From: Paraburkholderia acidicola
Lineage (GTDB): Bacteria; Pseudomonadota; Gammaproteobacteria; Burkholderiales; Burkholderiaceae
Direction of reading: 5' to 3'
Length of the DNA: 64,000 nucleotides
NCBI RefSeq assembly: GCF_002362315.1
Contig: NZ_MTZV01000005.1
Location: 109,826-173,825 of the forward strand
Made by a program: the position numbers and the translations under genes
Shown: positions 25,597 to 35,633 of the stretch, in pieces
How the letters are laid out: the number at the start of each line of letters is the position of its first letter
How positions within the stretch are numbered: the first letter of the stretch is position 1
The notes under the pieces: model-generated
Told to the model about the DNA's origin: nothing
The model's database searches: none
The model's input: the letters and a program-made list of their open reading frames with translations, nothing else

Positions 25597-26189
25597 GCGT
25601 TTTCACGATTCTTTCAGTCCGTCCGGCATATTCGGGCTATTACGTACGGCCGGTGGCGGCCGGCACCGTGGGGTTGTCATGCGGCTTCAGAGACCGCGGC
25701 CGGGGTGGCAAAGCGGCGTCGGGCAAGGGTGAGGAGGCCGTTACGCGGCAGTCTGGCCGGTGGATGTGACAAATGAGGCGAAGTCGGAGCTGACTTCTGT
25801 ACGTTGCCGCACACGCGACCTTACGCCGCGGCGCGGTTTTGCCGGTCCGCTTCGGGCGCGGCGAACCGAGTGACAAACTGGACTGGTTTTCGGACCGCCG
25901 GTCATGTAAAAATCACGGTGCGCGGAATAAACGGTAAATAAAAGCCAGCCAACTTACCGTAATTCCGGCTTCGCGCGACCGAAACGAATTCGTAGAACCA
26001 TAGCCGTCCGAATGGTCAAAACGTAGGCAGAATGCGGATTACGCGGCTTGCCATAGATTATTGCGCCCCGTAAACTCATTCGATGGACCCAGGCAGCAAT
26101 GCCGGCCCTCAGTAAAACGGAATAAAAATGCTCCTTGGGGAAACGATTTTCGCCCACACAATTAATCTGATTCATGGCGAGGTCGACTG
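25597..26189. other. divergent intergenic region, right half AT-richer
   Basis: About 590 bases between hemA and a small membrane protein gene. The right half (from about 25,900) is visibly lower in G+C than its surroundings. A 73-codon frame exists on the minus strand at 25954-26175, but it has no ribosome binding site and no family I know. I see no other clear structure. Confidence 0.4.
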
Positions 26190-26444
26190 ATGGGTTGGTT
26201 CGGCATTATCGTGCTGGGCGCCACAGTCGGTCTGGCGGGTGCATGGTTGCATCCCCTGCGGCGCGCAACCCGCGCTCGCTGGTGGCTCGCTGTCGTAGCC
26301 GGTATCGCCGGCGCGGCGCTGGGTCTGATGGCCGGCAATGTGACCGGTCTCTTTCATGACGGCGACACGCTCGAATGGCCCTTTTGCACGGCCTTCGCGT
26401 TCATTGCCGTCGCCCTGACGGTCGGCTTGTTCTCCCGTCGCTGA
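26190..26444 (+). CDS. small membrane protein, 84 aa
   Basis: An 84-residue hydrophobic protein with three predicted helices: about 3-22 (GIIVLGATVGLAGAWL), 31-54 (WWLAVVAGIAGAALGLMAGNV) and 66-81. Basic residues between the first two helices (RRATRARW) suggest a cytoplasmic loop. Gly-rich helices and the MGWFGIIVLGA opening recall GlsB/YeaQ/YmgE-type transglycosylase-associated proteins, but I am not certain of the family. GAGGTCG lies just upstream of the ATG. The stop is 19 bases before the aminopeptidase start, so the two are probably cotranscribed. Confidence 0.7.
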   Translation: MGWFGIIVLGATVGLAGAWLHPLRRATRARWWLAVVAGIAGAALGLMAGNVTGLFHDGDTLEWPFCTAFAFIAVALTVGLFSRR

Positions 26445-26463
26445 ATGTTTGCAGGTGAATCTG

Positions 26464-28278
26464 ATGAATGCCCGTCTTCCTGAAACCTCCACGATCCCCG
26501 AGCGGATCGCCGCCCTGCGCGTAGCGATGACCCGCGAAGGGCTCGCCGCGTACCTCGTGCCGTCGGCGGATCCGCATCTATCCGAATACCTGCCGGGCCG
26601 CTGGCAGAGCCGCGAATGGCTGTCCGGCTTTACCGGATCGGCCGGCACGCTGGTGGTCACCGGCAGCTTTGCCGGCTTGTGGACCGACAGCCGCTACTGG
26701 TCGCAGGCTGAAGCGCAGCTGGCCGGCACCGGCGTGCAACTGATGAAAATGCTGGGTGGCCAGCAAAGCGCGCCGCATTTCGAGTGGCTTGCGCAGAACG
26801 TGGCAAGCGGCAGCGCGGTTGGCGTAGACGGCGCGGTGCTCGGCGTTGCCGCTGCCCGCACGCTGACCGATGCGCTGACCGCGCGTGGCGTGCAACTGCG
26901 TACCGACGTCGACCTGCTCGACACGATCTGGCCGCAGCGGCCCGCCTTACCCGTCGATGCCGTCTATGAGCACACCGCGCCGCACGCGAGCGTCACCCGC
27001 ACCGAGAAGCTCGACCAGGTGCGCCGCGCGATGCAGGAAAAGGGCGCGCAGTGGCATTTCATCTCGACACTCGACGATCTCGCGTGGCTGTTGAACCTGC
27101 GTGGTGCCGATGTCAGCTATAACCCGGTGTTCGTTGCGCATGCACTGATCGGTCTCGACAGCGCCACGCTGTTCGTGTCGAACGGCAAGGTGCCCGAGGC
27201 GCTTGCGGCATCGCTGGCACGCGACGGTGTGCGCGTCGAGCCCTATGCACATGCGGTGCCCGCGCTCGTGGCGCTGCCCGCCGGCGCGACGCTGCTGATC
27301 GATCCGCGCCGCGTCACGCTGGGCGTCATGAAGTCGTTGCCCGCGACGGTGAAGGTGATCGAGGCGGTCAATCCGTCGATCTTCTTCAAGTCGCGCAAGA
27401 CCGAAGCCGAAGCCGAACACATTCGCGCGACGATGGAGCAGGACGGTGCGGCACTGGCCGAATTTTTCGCGTGGTTCGAAGGCGCGCTTGGCCGCGAGAC
27501 GATCACCGAGCTGACCATCGACGAACGTCTCACCGCAGCACGTGCACGGCGCCCTGGCTTCACGTCGCTGAGCTTCGCGACGATTGCGGGGTTCAACGGC
27601 AACGGTGCGATGCCGCACTACCGCGCGACCGAAGCATCGCATGCGACGATCGAAGGCAATGGTTTGCTGCTGATCGATTCGGGCGGCCAGTATCTGAGCG
27701 GCACGACCGACATCACACGCGTCGTGCCGATCGGTACGATCAGCGATGCACACCGGCACGACTTCACGACGGTACTGAAGGGCACGATGGCGCTGTCGCG
27801 TGCGCGCTTTCCGCGCGGCATCCGTTCGCCAATGCTCGACGCGATCGCACGCGCACCGATCTGGGAAGCGGGCGCGGATTACGGTCACGGCACCGGTCAC
27901 GGCGTCGGTTACTTCCTGAACGTGCACGAAGGTCCGCAGGTGATCGCGCATTACGCCGCCGCCGAATCGTGGACCGCGATGGAAGAAGGCATGATCACGT
28001 CGATCGAGCCGGGTCTGTACCGGCCGGGCAAGTGGGGCGTGCGGATCGAGAATCTCGTGCTGAACCGTGCCGCGGAGCAAACCGAGTTCGGCGATTTCCT
28101 GCAGTTCGAGACGCTCACGCTGTGCCCGATCGATACACGCTGCCTCGCGTTGCCGCTGCTGCGCGATGACGAACGTGCGTGGCTGAACAGCTATCACGAG
28201 ACGGTGCGCGCACGTGTATCGCCGCATGTATCGGGCGACGCGAAGGCGTGGCTCGAAGCGCGGACGCAACCGGTTTGA
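26464..28278 (+). CDS. M24 family Xaa-Pro aminopeptidase (PepP-like)
   Basis: A 604-residue metallopeptidase that should remove N-terminal residues before proline. It has two creatinase-like N-terminal domains and a pita-bread catalytic domain. All five metal ligands are visible: Asp405 (LLIDSGG), Asp416 (GTTDITR), a His in GHGTGHGVG (475-479), Glu515 (SIEPG) and Glu529 (VRIEN). The C-terminal extension matches the M24_C region of eukaryote-like aminopeptidase P, which is longer than E. coli PepP (441). I chose the ATG at 26464, with AGGTG six bases upstream, over the TTG at 26449. It is cytosolic. Confidence 0.93.
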   Translation: MNARLPETSTIPERIAALRVAMTREGLAAYLVPSADPHLSEYLPGRWQSREWLSGFTGSAGTLVVTGSFAGLWTDSRYWSQAEAQLAGTGVQLMKMLGGQQSAPHFEWLAQNVASGSAVGVDGAVLGVAAARTLTDALTARGVQLRTDVDLLDTIWPQRPALPVDAVYEHTAPHASVTRTEKLDQVRRAMQEKGAQWHFISTLDDLAWLLNLRGADVSYNPVFVAHALIGLDSATLFVSNGKVPEALAASLARDGVRVEPYAHAVPALVALPAGATLLIDPRRVTLGVMKSLPATVKVIEAVNPSIFFKSRKTEAEAEHIRATMEQDGAALAEFFAWFEGALGRETITELTIDERLTAARARRPGFTSLSFATIAGFNGNGAMPHYRATEASHATIEGNGLLLIDSGGQYLSGTTDITRVVPIGTISDAHRHDFTTVLKGTMALSRARFPRGIRSPMLDAIARAPIWEAGADYGHGTGHGVGYFLNVHEGPQVIAHYAAAESWTAMEEGMITSIEPGLYRPGKWGVRIENLVLNRAAEQTEFGDFLQFETLTLCPIDTRCLALPLLRDDERAWLNSYHETVRARVSPHVSGDAKAWLEARTQPV

Positions 28279-28339
28279 TCGTGCGTTTAACGCGTGCGGG
28301 ACGATTGATCTGACTTCGATGTGGCAGCGGAGACACGGA

Positions 28340-28891
28340 ATGGCGGGCGTAGCGGTTGTGGTTATCGATGTGCAGCGGGCCTTCTTCTTCGGCCCTGACG
28401 CCGCATATCGCGGTGACGAAGTGGTCGCAGACATCAACCGGCTGACGAGTGCCGCGCGCGCCGCTGGTGCGCCGGTGTTCTTCGTGCAGCACGACGGCGA
28501 AGCCGGTGACGAAGTCGAACCGCACACCGAAGGCTGGCAATTACACCCGGGGTTCGTGCGCAGCGATACGGACGTCGTCATCAACAAGACGGTCGGCGAT
28601 TCGTTTCACGAGACGCCGTTCGCCGACAAGCTCACGCAGCGCGATGTCGACAGCCTGTTGATCTGTGGCTACGCGACCGAACTCTGCATCGATGCCACCG
28701 CGCGTCGCGCGGCGTTTCTCGGCTACCGGACGACGGTTGTCAGCGATCTGCACACCACGCAGCACACGTCTTCGCTGACACCGAAGCAGATCGTCGATCA
28801 CTACAACCAGTTGTGGCCACGCGCGTCGCTGTCCGGCAACCGCGTCGCTGTGCGCCCGCTCGCCGACGTGCTCGCCGCGGAGTTTGCATGA
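28340..28891 (+). CDS. isochorismatase family cysteine hydrolase
   Basis: A 183-residue hydrolase with the family's catalytic triad visible: Asp10 (VVIDVQRAFF), Lys83 (INKTVGDSF) and Cys116 (GYATELCIDATARRAAFLGY). The fold is that of nicotinamidase/isochorismatase enzymes that hydrolyse amides or vinyl ethers. GGAG seven bases before the ATG at 28340 supports the start. The last bases overlap the start of the HAD gene (ATGA), so the two are translationally coupled. It lies 61 bases after the aminopeptidase gene. The substrate is not evident. Confidence 0.88.
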   Translation: MAGVAVVVIDVQRAFFFGPDAAYRGDEVVADINRLTSAARAAGAPVFFVQHDGEAGDEVEPHTEGWQLHPGFVRSDTDVVINKTVGDSFHETPFADKLTQRDVDSLLICGYATELCIDATARRAAFLGYRTTVVSDLHTTQHTSSLTPKQIVDHYNQLWPRASLSGNRVAVRPLADVLAAEFA

Positions 28892-29511
28892 CCATCAAGG
28901 CGGTCGTGTTCGATTTCGGCGGTGTGCTGATCGACTGGAGTCCCGAGCATCTGTATCGCAAGCTGATTCCTGACGACGCCGAGCGCCGCTGGTTTCTCAC
29001 CCACGTCTGCACGATGGACTGGGTGATTCGCCAGGACGGCGGCCAGCCGCTTGCCGAAGGCACCGCCGAACTGGTCGGCCAGTTTCCCGAACACGAAGCG
29101 CTGATCCGCGCGTTCTACACGCGCTGGCACGAGATGATCGGCGGGCTGCACGAAGACACGATGGCGATCGTCGACACGCTCGAAGCCGCGGGCGTGCCGC
29201 TCTACGGGCTCACCAACTGGTCGGACGAGACGTTTCCCTATGCGTGGGAACACTTTCCGATGCTGCGACGTTTCCACGACATCGTCGTGTCCGGTCGCGT
29301 GAAACTCGTTAAACCCGATCCGGCGATTTTCGCGGCGATGCGCGAGCGGATCGAAGTGCGTTTGCCCGGTATTGCACCGGACGAACTCGCATTCATCGAC
29401 GACAACCGGAAGAATGTCGAAGCGGCAACCACGCTCGGCTGGCACGCCATCCATCACACGAGCGCTGTCACTACAGCGGCTGCATTGCGCGAGCTGGGTC
29501 TGCCGGTCTGA
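28888..29511 (+). CDS. HAD family hydrolase
   Basis: A 207-residue HAD-superfamily protein of the YihX/haloacid dehalogenase-like type. The nucleophile Asp9 is in VVFDFGGVLIDW; motif II is LTNWSDE, motif III Lys is in RVKLVKPDP and motif IV is FIDDNRKNVEAA. The second Asp of the usual DxD is replaced (DFG), as in many members of this subgroup; phosphatases normally keep it, so dehalogenase-like or altered chemistry is possible. The start overlaps the previous gene's stop by four bases, indicating translational coupling. Confidence 0.88.
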   Translation: MTIKAVVFDFGGVLIDWSPEHLYRKLIPDDAERRWFLTHVCTMDWVIRQDGGQPLAEGTAELVGQFPEHEALIRAFYTRWHEMIGGLHEDTMAIVDTLEAAGVPLYGLTNWSDETFPYAWEHFPMLRRFHDIVVSGRVKLVKPDPAIFAAMRERIEVRLPGIAPDELAFIDDNRKNVEAATTLGWHAIHHTSAVTTAAALRELGLPV

Positions 29512-29550
29512 CGCTGTCGCACGACGCGATCTTAGTGCTCCCTCAAGCCC

Positions 29551-29613
29551 TTAAGCTCTGCAGCGCGATATCGGCGCGGGCCGTTCCGCGACTCCGCGGC
29601 AGACGTCACGCAT
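29551..29613 (-). pseudogene. decayed tandem copy of the iclR 3' end
   Basis: This 63-base segment lines up without gaps with the last 63 bases of the adjacent iclR gene (29614-29676); about 50 of 63 positions are identical, stop codon included. Its frame reads MRDVCRGVAERPAPISRCRA, against the IclR tail LRDACRAVAERLAPMSRGGV. It has no start signal and no gene of its own, so it is a remnant of a duplicated or second iclR gene rather than a coding sequence. Confidence 0.6.
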
Positions 29614-30435
29614 TTAAACCCCACCGCGCGACATCGGCGCGAGTCTTTCCGCGACTGCGCGGCATGCGTCACGCAAAGGTGCGATATAGGTTTCCTGCGG
29701 CGTAGCACTGCGGCGAAACAGCGGAATGCTCACGCTGATGCACGCAACAGGCCGACCGTCCGCGTCTGGAATCGCACAGCCATAACAAAATATCTGCGCT
29801 TCGTTCTCTTCGCGATCTTCTGCATGGCCGCGCTCGCGTGTCGTGTCGAGTTCGGCGGCGAGCACGGCGGGTTCGACGATCGTATTCGGCGTCAAGCGTT
29901 CGAGCGCGACACCGCGCAGCAGTGCAGTGCGCGTGTTCGCATCGAGCGCGGCGAGATACGCCTTGCCTACCGAGCTTGAATAAAGCGTCACGCGTGTCCC
30001 AATGCGCGACGCCATCCGCACCGCATGCGGACTCTCCAGCTTCTCGATGAAGACCATTTCCGAGCCGCTACGCACTGCGAGATGCACGGTTTCCTGTGTG
30101 ATGTCGCGCAGCGTCTGCAGCGCATCGATGGCGGCGACGCGCAGGTCGGAGCGCTCCCAGCTTCGGCTCGCGAGCGTCATCAGTCGCGGACCGAGTTCGA
30201 ACGTGCTGCCCCGCAGACTGTCGACGACGAGCCCTTCCGCGATCAACGCGCCGACGATCCGGTACACGGTCGGACGCGGATAACCGCTTAGCGCGGCAAG
30301 TTGCGCAATACCCAATGGCGACGTGGCGTCGGCGATCAGTTGCAGCACCGTCATGAACTTCGAGAACGCGGCGGTACCCGTGGCGCGCGCGTCGTGGCTA
30401 GTGGTGATGTCGATGGTATCGGCGGAGGTCGGCAT
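29614..30435 (-). CDS. IclR family transcriptional regulator
   Basis: A 273-residue regulator. The N-terminal winged helix-turn-helix (about 25-90, LIADATSPLGIAQLAALSGYPRPTVYRIVGALIAEGLV) is followed by the IclR effector-binding domain with the SSSVGKAYLAAL block and the QIFCYGCAIPDADGRPVACISVSIP core. The start at 30435 (MPTSADT) is chosen because upstream codons are Arg-rich and overlap the SDR gene; no strong binding site is visible. It is the last gene of a cupin-MFS-SDR-IclR run and probably controls it. A decayed copy of its 3' end follows its stop. Confidence 0.88.
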   Translation of the reverse strand: MPTSADTIDITTSHDARATGTAAFSKFMTVLQLIADATSPLGIAQLAALSGYPRPTVYRIVGALIAEGLVVDSLRGSTFELGPRLMTLASRSWERSDLRVAAIDALQTLRDITQETVHLAVRSGSEMVFIEKLESPHAVRMASRIGTRVTLYSSSVGKAYLAALDANTRTALLRGVALERLTPNTIVEPAVLAAELDTTRERGHAEDREENEAQIFCYGCAIPDADGRPVACISVSIPLFRRSATPQETYIAPLRDACRAVAERLAPMSRGGV

Positions 30436-30472
30436 GATGTCGATCAGGTAATAACGGTAGAGCGGACACAGC

Positions 30473-31201
30473 TCACGCGACGAGATAGCCGCCGTCGACA
30501 GGCACGATCGTTCCGGTGATGAACGCCGCCGCCGGCGAACACAGAAACGCGACGGCCTGCGCGATATCGTCGGGCTCGCCCCAGCGGCCGAGCGGCGTAC
30601 GTTCGAGAATTGCCCGTGAGCGGACGTCGTCGTCCTGCAGCGCCTGCGTGAGCGGCGTTGCGATCCAGCCCGGCGCAACCGCATTCACGCGAATGCCGTC
30701 GCGCGCATAGGCCAGCGCAAGCGACTTGGTCAATTGCGCGATGCCGCCTTTGCTCGCGCTATAGGCCGGCACGAGCCCGCCGCCGAAAAAACTCAGCATC
30801 GACGCGGTATTGACGATCGTGCCGCGGCTCGCTGCGAGCAGGGCACGCGCCGTCGAACACGTGCGCATCGTGCCGGTCAGGTTCACGTCGATCACCTGTT
30901 CGAACACATCGATCTCATGTTCGTCGCCGCGGCGGATCATGCCTGCGCAGTTCACGAGGATATCGAGCGACGTCAGCGGAGCGAATAGCGCGGCGACATC
31001 ATCGTTCGAACTGACGTCGAGCGCGGTGACTTCGATGCCGGTGCCGAAGCTTGAGCGTTGCGCATCGGTCGGTGCAAGGCCGGCTGCGATAACGCGTGCG
31101 CCGAGCGACGCCAGACGATGCGCGATACCCGCGCCGATGCCCTGAGTGCCGCCGGTCACGATGGCCGTTTTACCTGCGAAAAGATCGTGCTGAAAAGTCA
31201 T
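30473..31201 (-). CDS. short-chain dehydrogenase/reductase
   Basis: A 242-residue classical SDR. The NAD(P)-binding TGGTQGIG is at 16-23, NCAG at 84-87, the catalytic Ser134, Tyr147 and Lys151 (YSASK) are all present, and the PGWIATPL segment follows. The absence of a basic residue in the TGGTQGIG loop and the Gly-Leu after the second strand do not decide between NAD and NADP. It lies between the MFS and iclR genes on the same strand (42 and 37 bases), so it probably oxidises or reduces an intermediate of the same pathway. Confidence 0.88.
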   Translation of the reverse strand: MTFQHDLFAGKTAIVTGGTQGIGAGIAHRLASLGARVIAAGLAPTDAQRSSFGTGIEVTALDVSSNDDVAALFAPLTSLDILVNCAGMIRRGDEHEIDVFEQVIDVNLTGTMRTCSTARALLAASRGTIVNTASMLSFFGGGLVPAYSASKGGIAQLTKSLALAYARDGIRVNAVAPGWIATPLTQALQDDDVRSRAILERTPLGRWGEPDDIAQAVAFLCSPAAAFITGTIVPVDGGYLVA

Positions 31202-31243
31202 GATCGGCGAATGAGTGTCAAGCGGACAAAAGACGAAGACGCA

Positions 31244-32545
31244 TCACGCGAGGCGGGCCGTAGCCCCCTGATCAGCACATTCCGCGATCGGCACCCGCAC
31301 GACGAACATGTACACGAGCGCCGCGACAACCGACACACCCGCGCTGATCAAAAACGCGTTGACGAACGAATGCGTCCGATCCACCACGACGCCGGTAATG
31401 AACGGCGCAAACGAGCCGCCGAAATAGCCACCGAAGTTCTGGATACTGCCCAGCGACGCCACCAGATGCCGCGGCGCCGCCACGCTAACAAGCGCCCACG
31501 CACCACCGCTCGCGAGGTTGATGAAGTACATCGCCAGCGATAGATAGACGATGGCGAGCGTGGTATTCGGCGTGTACGCGGCGGGCACGGTGAAGATCGC
31601 CGCGAAGATAAGGCCGGTGCAGATCGGCCACTTGCGGCTGCGGATCGGTGCGACGCCGCGTGCCATCAGGCCATCGGCGACGAAGCCGCTCGACAGCATG
31701 CCCAGCGTGCCGAACAGATAGGGAATCGAGACGATCCAGCCGGTTCGCGCGATCGACAGATGGCGTTCGTGCTCGAGGTAGGCGGGCAACCACGTCAGGT
31801 ACAGCCACACCATGTAGACCACGCCCATGAAGCCGAAGATCAAACCCCACGTGATCGGTGCGGCGAACAGGCCGCGCCATTCGGCGAACGTTACGCGGCG
31901 CTCGGCGCGCGCGTGCGGTTCTTCTTCGGTCAGATGCACGACTTCCTCGGGAGCGAGCGCGACTTCGCTGCGGTTCCGGTAGACCGCATACCAGCCGAGG
32001 GCGACTGCGATGCCGAGCACGCCCATCACGATGAACATCCAGCGCCAGCCGAACACGAGCAACAGCGAGGTGAGGATCGGCGGTGCAAGGGCGGGGCCGA
32101 TCGTCGACGATGCAACGAAGATGCCGCTGGGCCGGCCGCGTTCGCGTAGCGAGAACCATTCGCTGACGACTTTCGCACCGGCCGGAAACTGCGGCGCCTC
32201 GCCGATGCCGAGACAGATCCGCGCCGCGAGAAATTGCGGCAATGTGTGCACGAGCCCGCCAAACAGCTGCGCCACCGACCAGACGAGCATGCCGAGACCG
32301 AGCATGATCCGCGCGCCGAAGCGATCGAGCAGCACGCCGATCGGCAGTTGCGAGAACGCGTAGGAAAACGAGAACGCCGAGAGCAGCAAACCCATCTGCG
32401 AGGCGCTCAGGCCGAGTTCGCCGCTGACCGAGTGATTGGCGATCGATAGCGTGCTGCGGTCGAGGTAGTTGACGATGCCCGCCAGCATCAGGAACGCGAG
32501 CGCTACCCACTGGATGCGCCTGAGGCGCGGTGTCTTTGCCTGCAT
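31244..32545 (-). CDS. MFS transporter, anion:cation symporter family
   Basis: A 433-residue 12-helix transporter. The helix-1 signature is LAFLMLAGIVNYLDRSTLSIA and the following loop DRFGARIMLGLG; helix 4 has RICLGIGEAPQFPAGAKVVSEWF. These match the ACS family (tartrate, glucarate, phthalate and related acids). GGAGGAGACAACC before the ATG at 32545 is a very good ribosome binding site. It is preceded by the cupin gene and followed by the SDR and IclR genes, so it likely imports the organic acid this cluster breaks down. Codons open upstream of the start are out of keeping with the family. Confidence 0.88.
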   Translation of the reverse strand: MQAKTPRLRRIQWVALAFLMLAGIVNYLDRSTLSIANHSVSGELGLSASQMGLLLSAFSFSYAFSQLPIGVLLDRFGARIMLGLGMLVWSVAQLFGGLVHTLPQFLAARICLGIGEAPQFPAGAKVVSEWFSLRERGRPSGIFVASSTIGPALAPPILTSLLLVFGWRWMFIVMGVLGIAVALGWYAVYRNRSEVALAPEEVVHLTEEEPHARAERRVTFAEWRGLFAAPITWGLIFGFMGVVYMVWLYLTWLPAYLEHERHLSIARTGWIVSIPYLFGTLGMLSSGFVADGLMARGVAPIRSRKWPICTGLIFAAIFTVPAAYTPNTTLAIVYLSLAMYFINLASGGAWALVSVAAPRHLVASLGSIQNFGGYFGGSFAPFITGVVVDRTHSFVNAFLISAGVSVVAALVYMFVVRVPIAECADQGATARLA

Positions 32546-32585
32546 GGTTGTCTCCTCCGGTGCTCTTTTGAGTCTATGGATGGAT

Positions 32586-32609
32586 GCGGTGCTGCGGTGC
32601 TGCGGTGCT
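32586..32609. repeat. three tandem copies of GCGGTGCT
   Basis: An 8-bp unit repeated three times exactly (32586-32593, 32594-32601, 32602-32609) between the cupin stop and the MFS ribosome binding site. Such short repeats can change copy number by slippage, altering spacing but not coding sequence here. Confidence 0.6.
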
Positions 32610-32628
32610 GCGCTGCGGCGTGTTGTGG

Positions 32629-33156
32629 TTACCGCACGAACTGATCGACGAAGCCGCCGCCTAACCCGACCTGTTCGAAGTGCGTGCGGCACATCTCCAG
32701 CTTGGTGAACACGTCCTCGTAGCCGGTGAAGTTGCCGTAGGGGTCGCAGTAGTACATCACGCCGTTCACCTGGAAGTAGGTGATCATTTCCTCGACGTCT
32801 TCGGGGACGTACAGCGTGTGCGTTTCGCCGGGCGGCTCGAAGACGTAGCTGCCTTCGGTGGCGACCCAGTCGTGTTCGAGGTAGCGCCATTTGCCTTTCA
32901 GCACCATGCCGTGCACTGCCTGCGGATGACGGTGGCGGCTCAGCACACCGGACTTGCGCACACGCAGCAGGTTCATCCAGTAGCCGCTCGACACGTTCAG
33001 GCACAGCGGCCGGAACCAGACGTTCTCGGCTTGCGGCACCCACAGACGTTCATCTTTTGGAATCGCGGATTCGACGACGATCTCGCGCAGGGCTTCGGGC
33101 GGATTGGGGAGTTGATAGGGCGTCAGTGCATCGGCGCCTGTGGTGGGGGCAGGCAT
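32629..33156 (-). CDS. cupin protein, 2,4'-dihydroxyacetophenone dioxygenase-like
   Basis: A 175-residue single-domain cupin. The metal-site residues are His75 and His77 in LSRHRHPQAVHG (with His82 nearby), and Glu111 and His113 in EPPGETHTL. The overall sequence (LNVSSGYWMNLLRVRKSG..., YFQVNGVMYYCDPYGN) recalls the 2,4'-dihydroxyacetophenone dioxygenase/ChrR-like group that cleaves a C-C bond next to a ketone. I rate the cupin as certain and the substrate class as likely only. It is first in the cupin-MFS-SDR-IclR run. A hairpin lies immediately upstream of its start. Confidence 0.8.
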   Translation of the reverse strand: MPAPTTGADALTPYQLPNPPEALREIVVESAIPKDERLWVPQAENVWFRPLCLNVSSGYWMNLLRVRKSGVLSRHRHPQAVHGMVLKGKWRYLEHDWVATEGSYVFEPPGETHTLYVPEDVEEMITYFQVNGVMYYCDPYGNFTGYEDVFTKLEMCRTHFEQVGLGGGFVDQFVR

Positions 33157-33170
33157 TCGTGTCTCTGTCG

Positions 33171-33202
33171 ATAGGAGTTAGCGCTTTAGCGCTTACTCCT
33201 AT
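33171..33202. promoter_or_regulatory. near-perfect 32-bp inverted repeat in front of the cupin gene
   Basis: Arms of 14 bases, ATAGGAGTTAGCGC (33171-33184) and GCGCTTACTCCTAT (33189-33202), pair with one mismatch around a TTTA loop. It ends 15 bases before the cupin ATG at 33156. In the mRNA the 5' arm contains a GGAG, which would be sequestered. It may be a dimer binding site for the cluster's IclR, or an RNA hairpin acting on translation. Confidence 0.5.
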
Positions 33203-33222
33203 CCCATGCAACGGAGTTGCGC

Positions 33223-33259
33223 TGTCCATTATGTGGATTTTTACTTCGTATTATGGACA
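33223..33259. promoter_or_regulatory. spaced inverted repeat TGTCCAT...ATGGACA
   Basis: TGTCCAT (33223-33229) and ATGGACA (33253-33259) are exact complements separated by 23 AT-rich bases, upstream of the cupin gene and its hairpin. Candidate second regulator site or part of the promoter region; no clear -35/-10 pair was found. Confidence 0.3.
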
Positions 33260-33304
33260 AATCGTCGTGCTTTATGCGGCACGTGTCAAGCTGGCGAGGT
33301 ACTT

Positions 33305-33331
33305 AAAAAAGCGGCGTACCGTGTACGCCGC
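33305..33331 (-). terminator. intrinsic terminator of ettA
   Basis: GCGGCGTAC (33311-33319) and GTACGCCGC (33323-33331) form a 9-bp stem with a 3-base loop; read leftward it is followed by six Ts (33310-33305). It lies 12 bases after the ettA stop. Confidence 0.88.
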
Positions 33332-33342
33332 CTTGCAAACGT

Positions 33343-35007
<1,665 letters not shown>

Positions 35008-35256
35008 TTGCTTGCAATAGACGTTGACGACGCCTGCCATATTCGGCGGGCAATCGGGGTGAATGGGTAATCGATACAGGCCGCGGTACAGGCCGGGCAG
35101 AGCGCCCGGCGCCGGCCGGCGCTGTGCCGGGCTCAGCGACACCCCCGCACGCGCGGATGGTTCAGGTGGCATTGTACTTCGCGGCGGGCAACGGTCGGCA
35201 GCGGAAATCGGCGGGGGCGAACGGAACGGGGGAGCGGTGTGCGGCCTTATGCCGGG

Positions 35257-35568
35257 TCACAGCCAGTCTGCGACGCCGCCGTGCCGCGAACAGGTGCCGC
35301 TGCGATGCCGGCTGAAACTGTAGGTGCCGTCGCGGCAACGCGCGCTTGCGCCTTGCGGAACCTTGCCGGACAGCGAGCGGGCCGGCGCGTGCACCGTATT
35401 GCCGTCGCGGTTCGTATAGGTGTTGTGATTGCTGAGGCTGGATTCGTCGGCGTTCGTGCCGGATGCGGCGTCTGGAGCGACGTAGGCGAATGCAGGCGGC
35501 ACGCTCAGCAACAGGGCCGCGGCAAATGCCGTGCACGACCGGACAGACGCGAGAACGATAGCTTTCAT
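35257..35568 (-). CDS. DUF3761 domain exported protein
   Basis: A 103-residue exported protein. A signal peptide occupies about residues 1-28 (basic start MKAIVLASVR, hydrophobic core, cleavage after AFA). The mature part ends ARCRDGTYSFSRHRSGTCSRHGGVADWL, the DUF3761 core, with two Cys that can form a disulfide and several His/Arg. No function is established for the family. I chose the ATG at 35568, with GAGAGA upstream. It lies 65 bases after the ugpC gene on the same strand and may or may not be read with it. Confidence 0.85.
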   Translation of the reverse strand: MKAIVLASVRSCTAFAAALLLSVPPAFAYVAPDAASGTNADESSLSNHNTYTNRDGNTVHAPARSLSGKVPQGASARCRDGTYSFSRHRSGTCSRHGGVADWL

Positions 35569-35633
35569 GATCTCTCGATGGCGTGCTTTGCCGTGATTTG
35601 CCGCGCGCTCCGTTTCGCGTCTCATCGTGCCGC

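Noticed and set aside
25954..26175. 73-codon minus-strand frame upstream of a small membrane protein gene
   Set aside because: No ribosome binding site, no membrane or domain pattern, and no known family. Left unannotated but flagged as part of a low-GC block.
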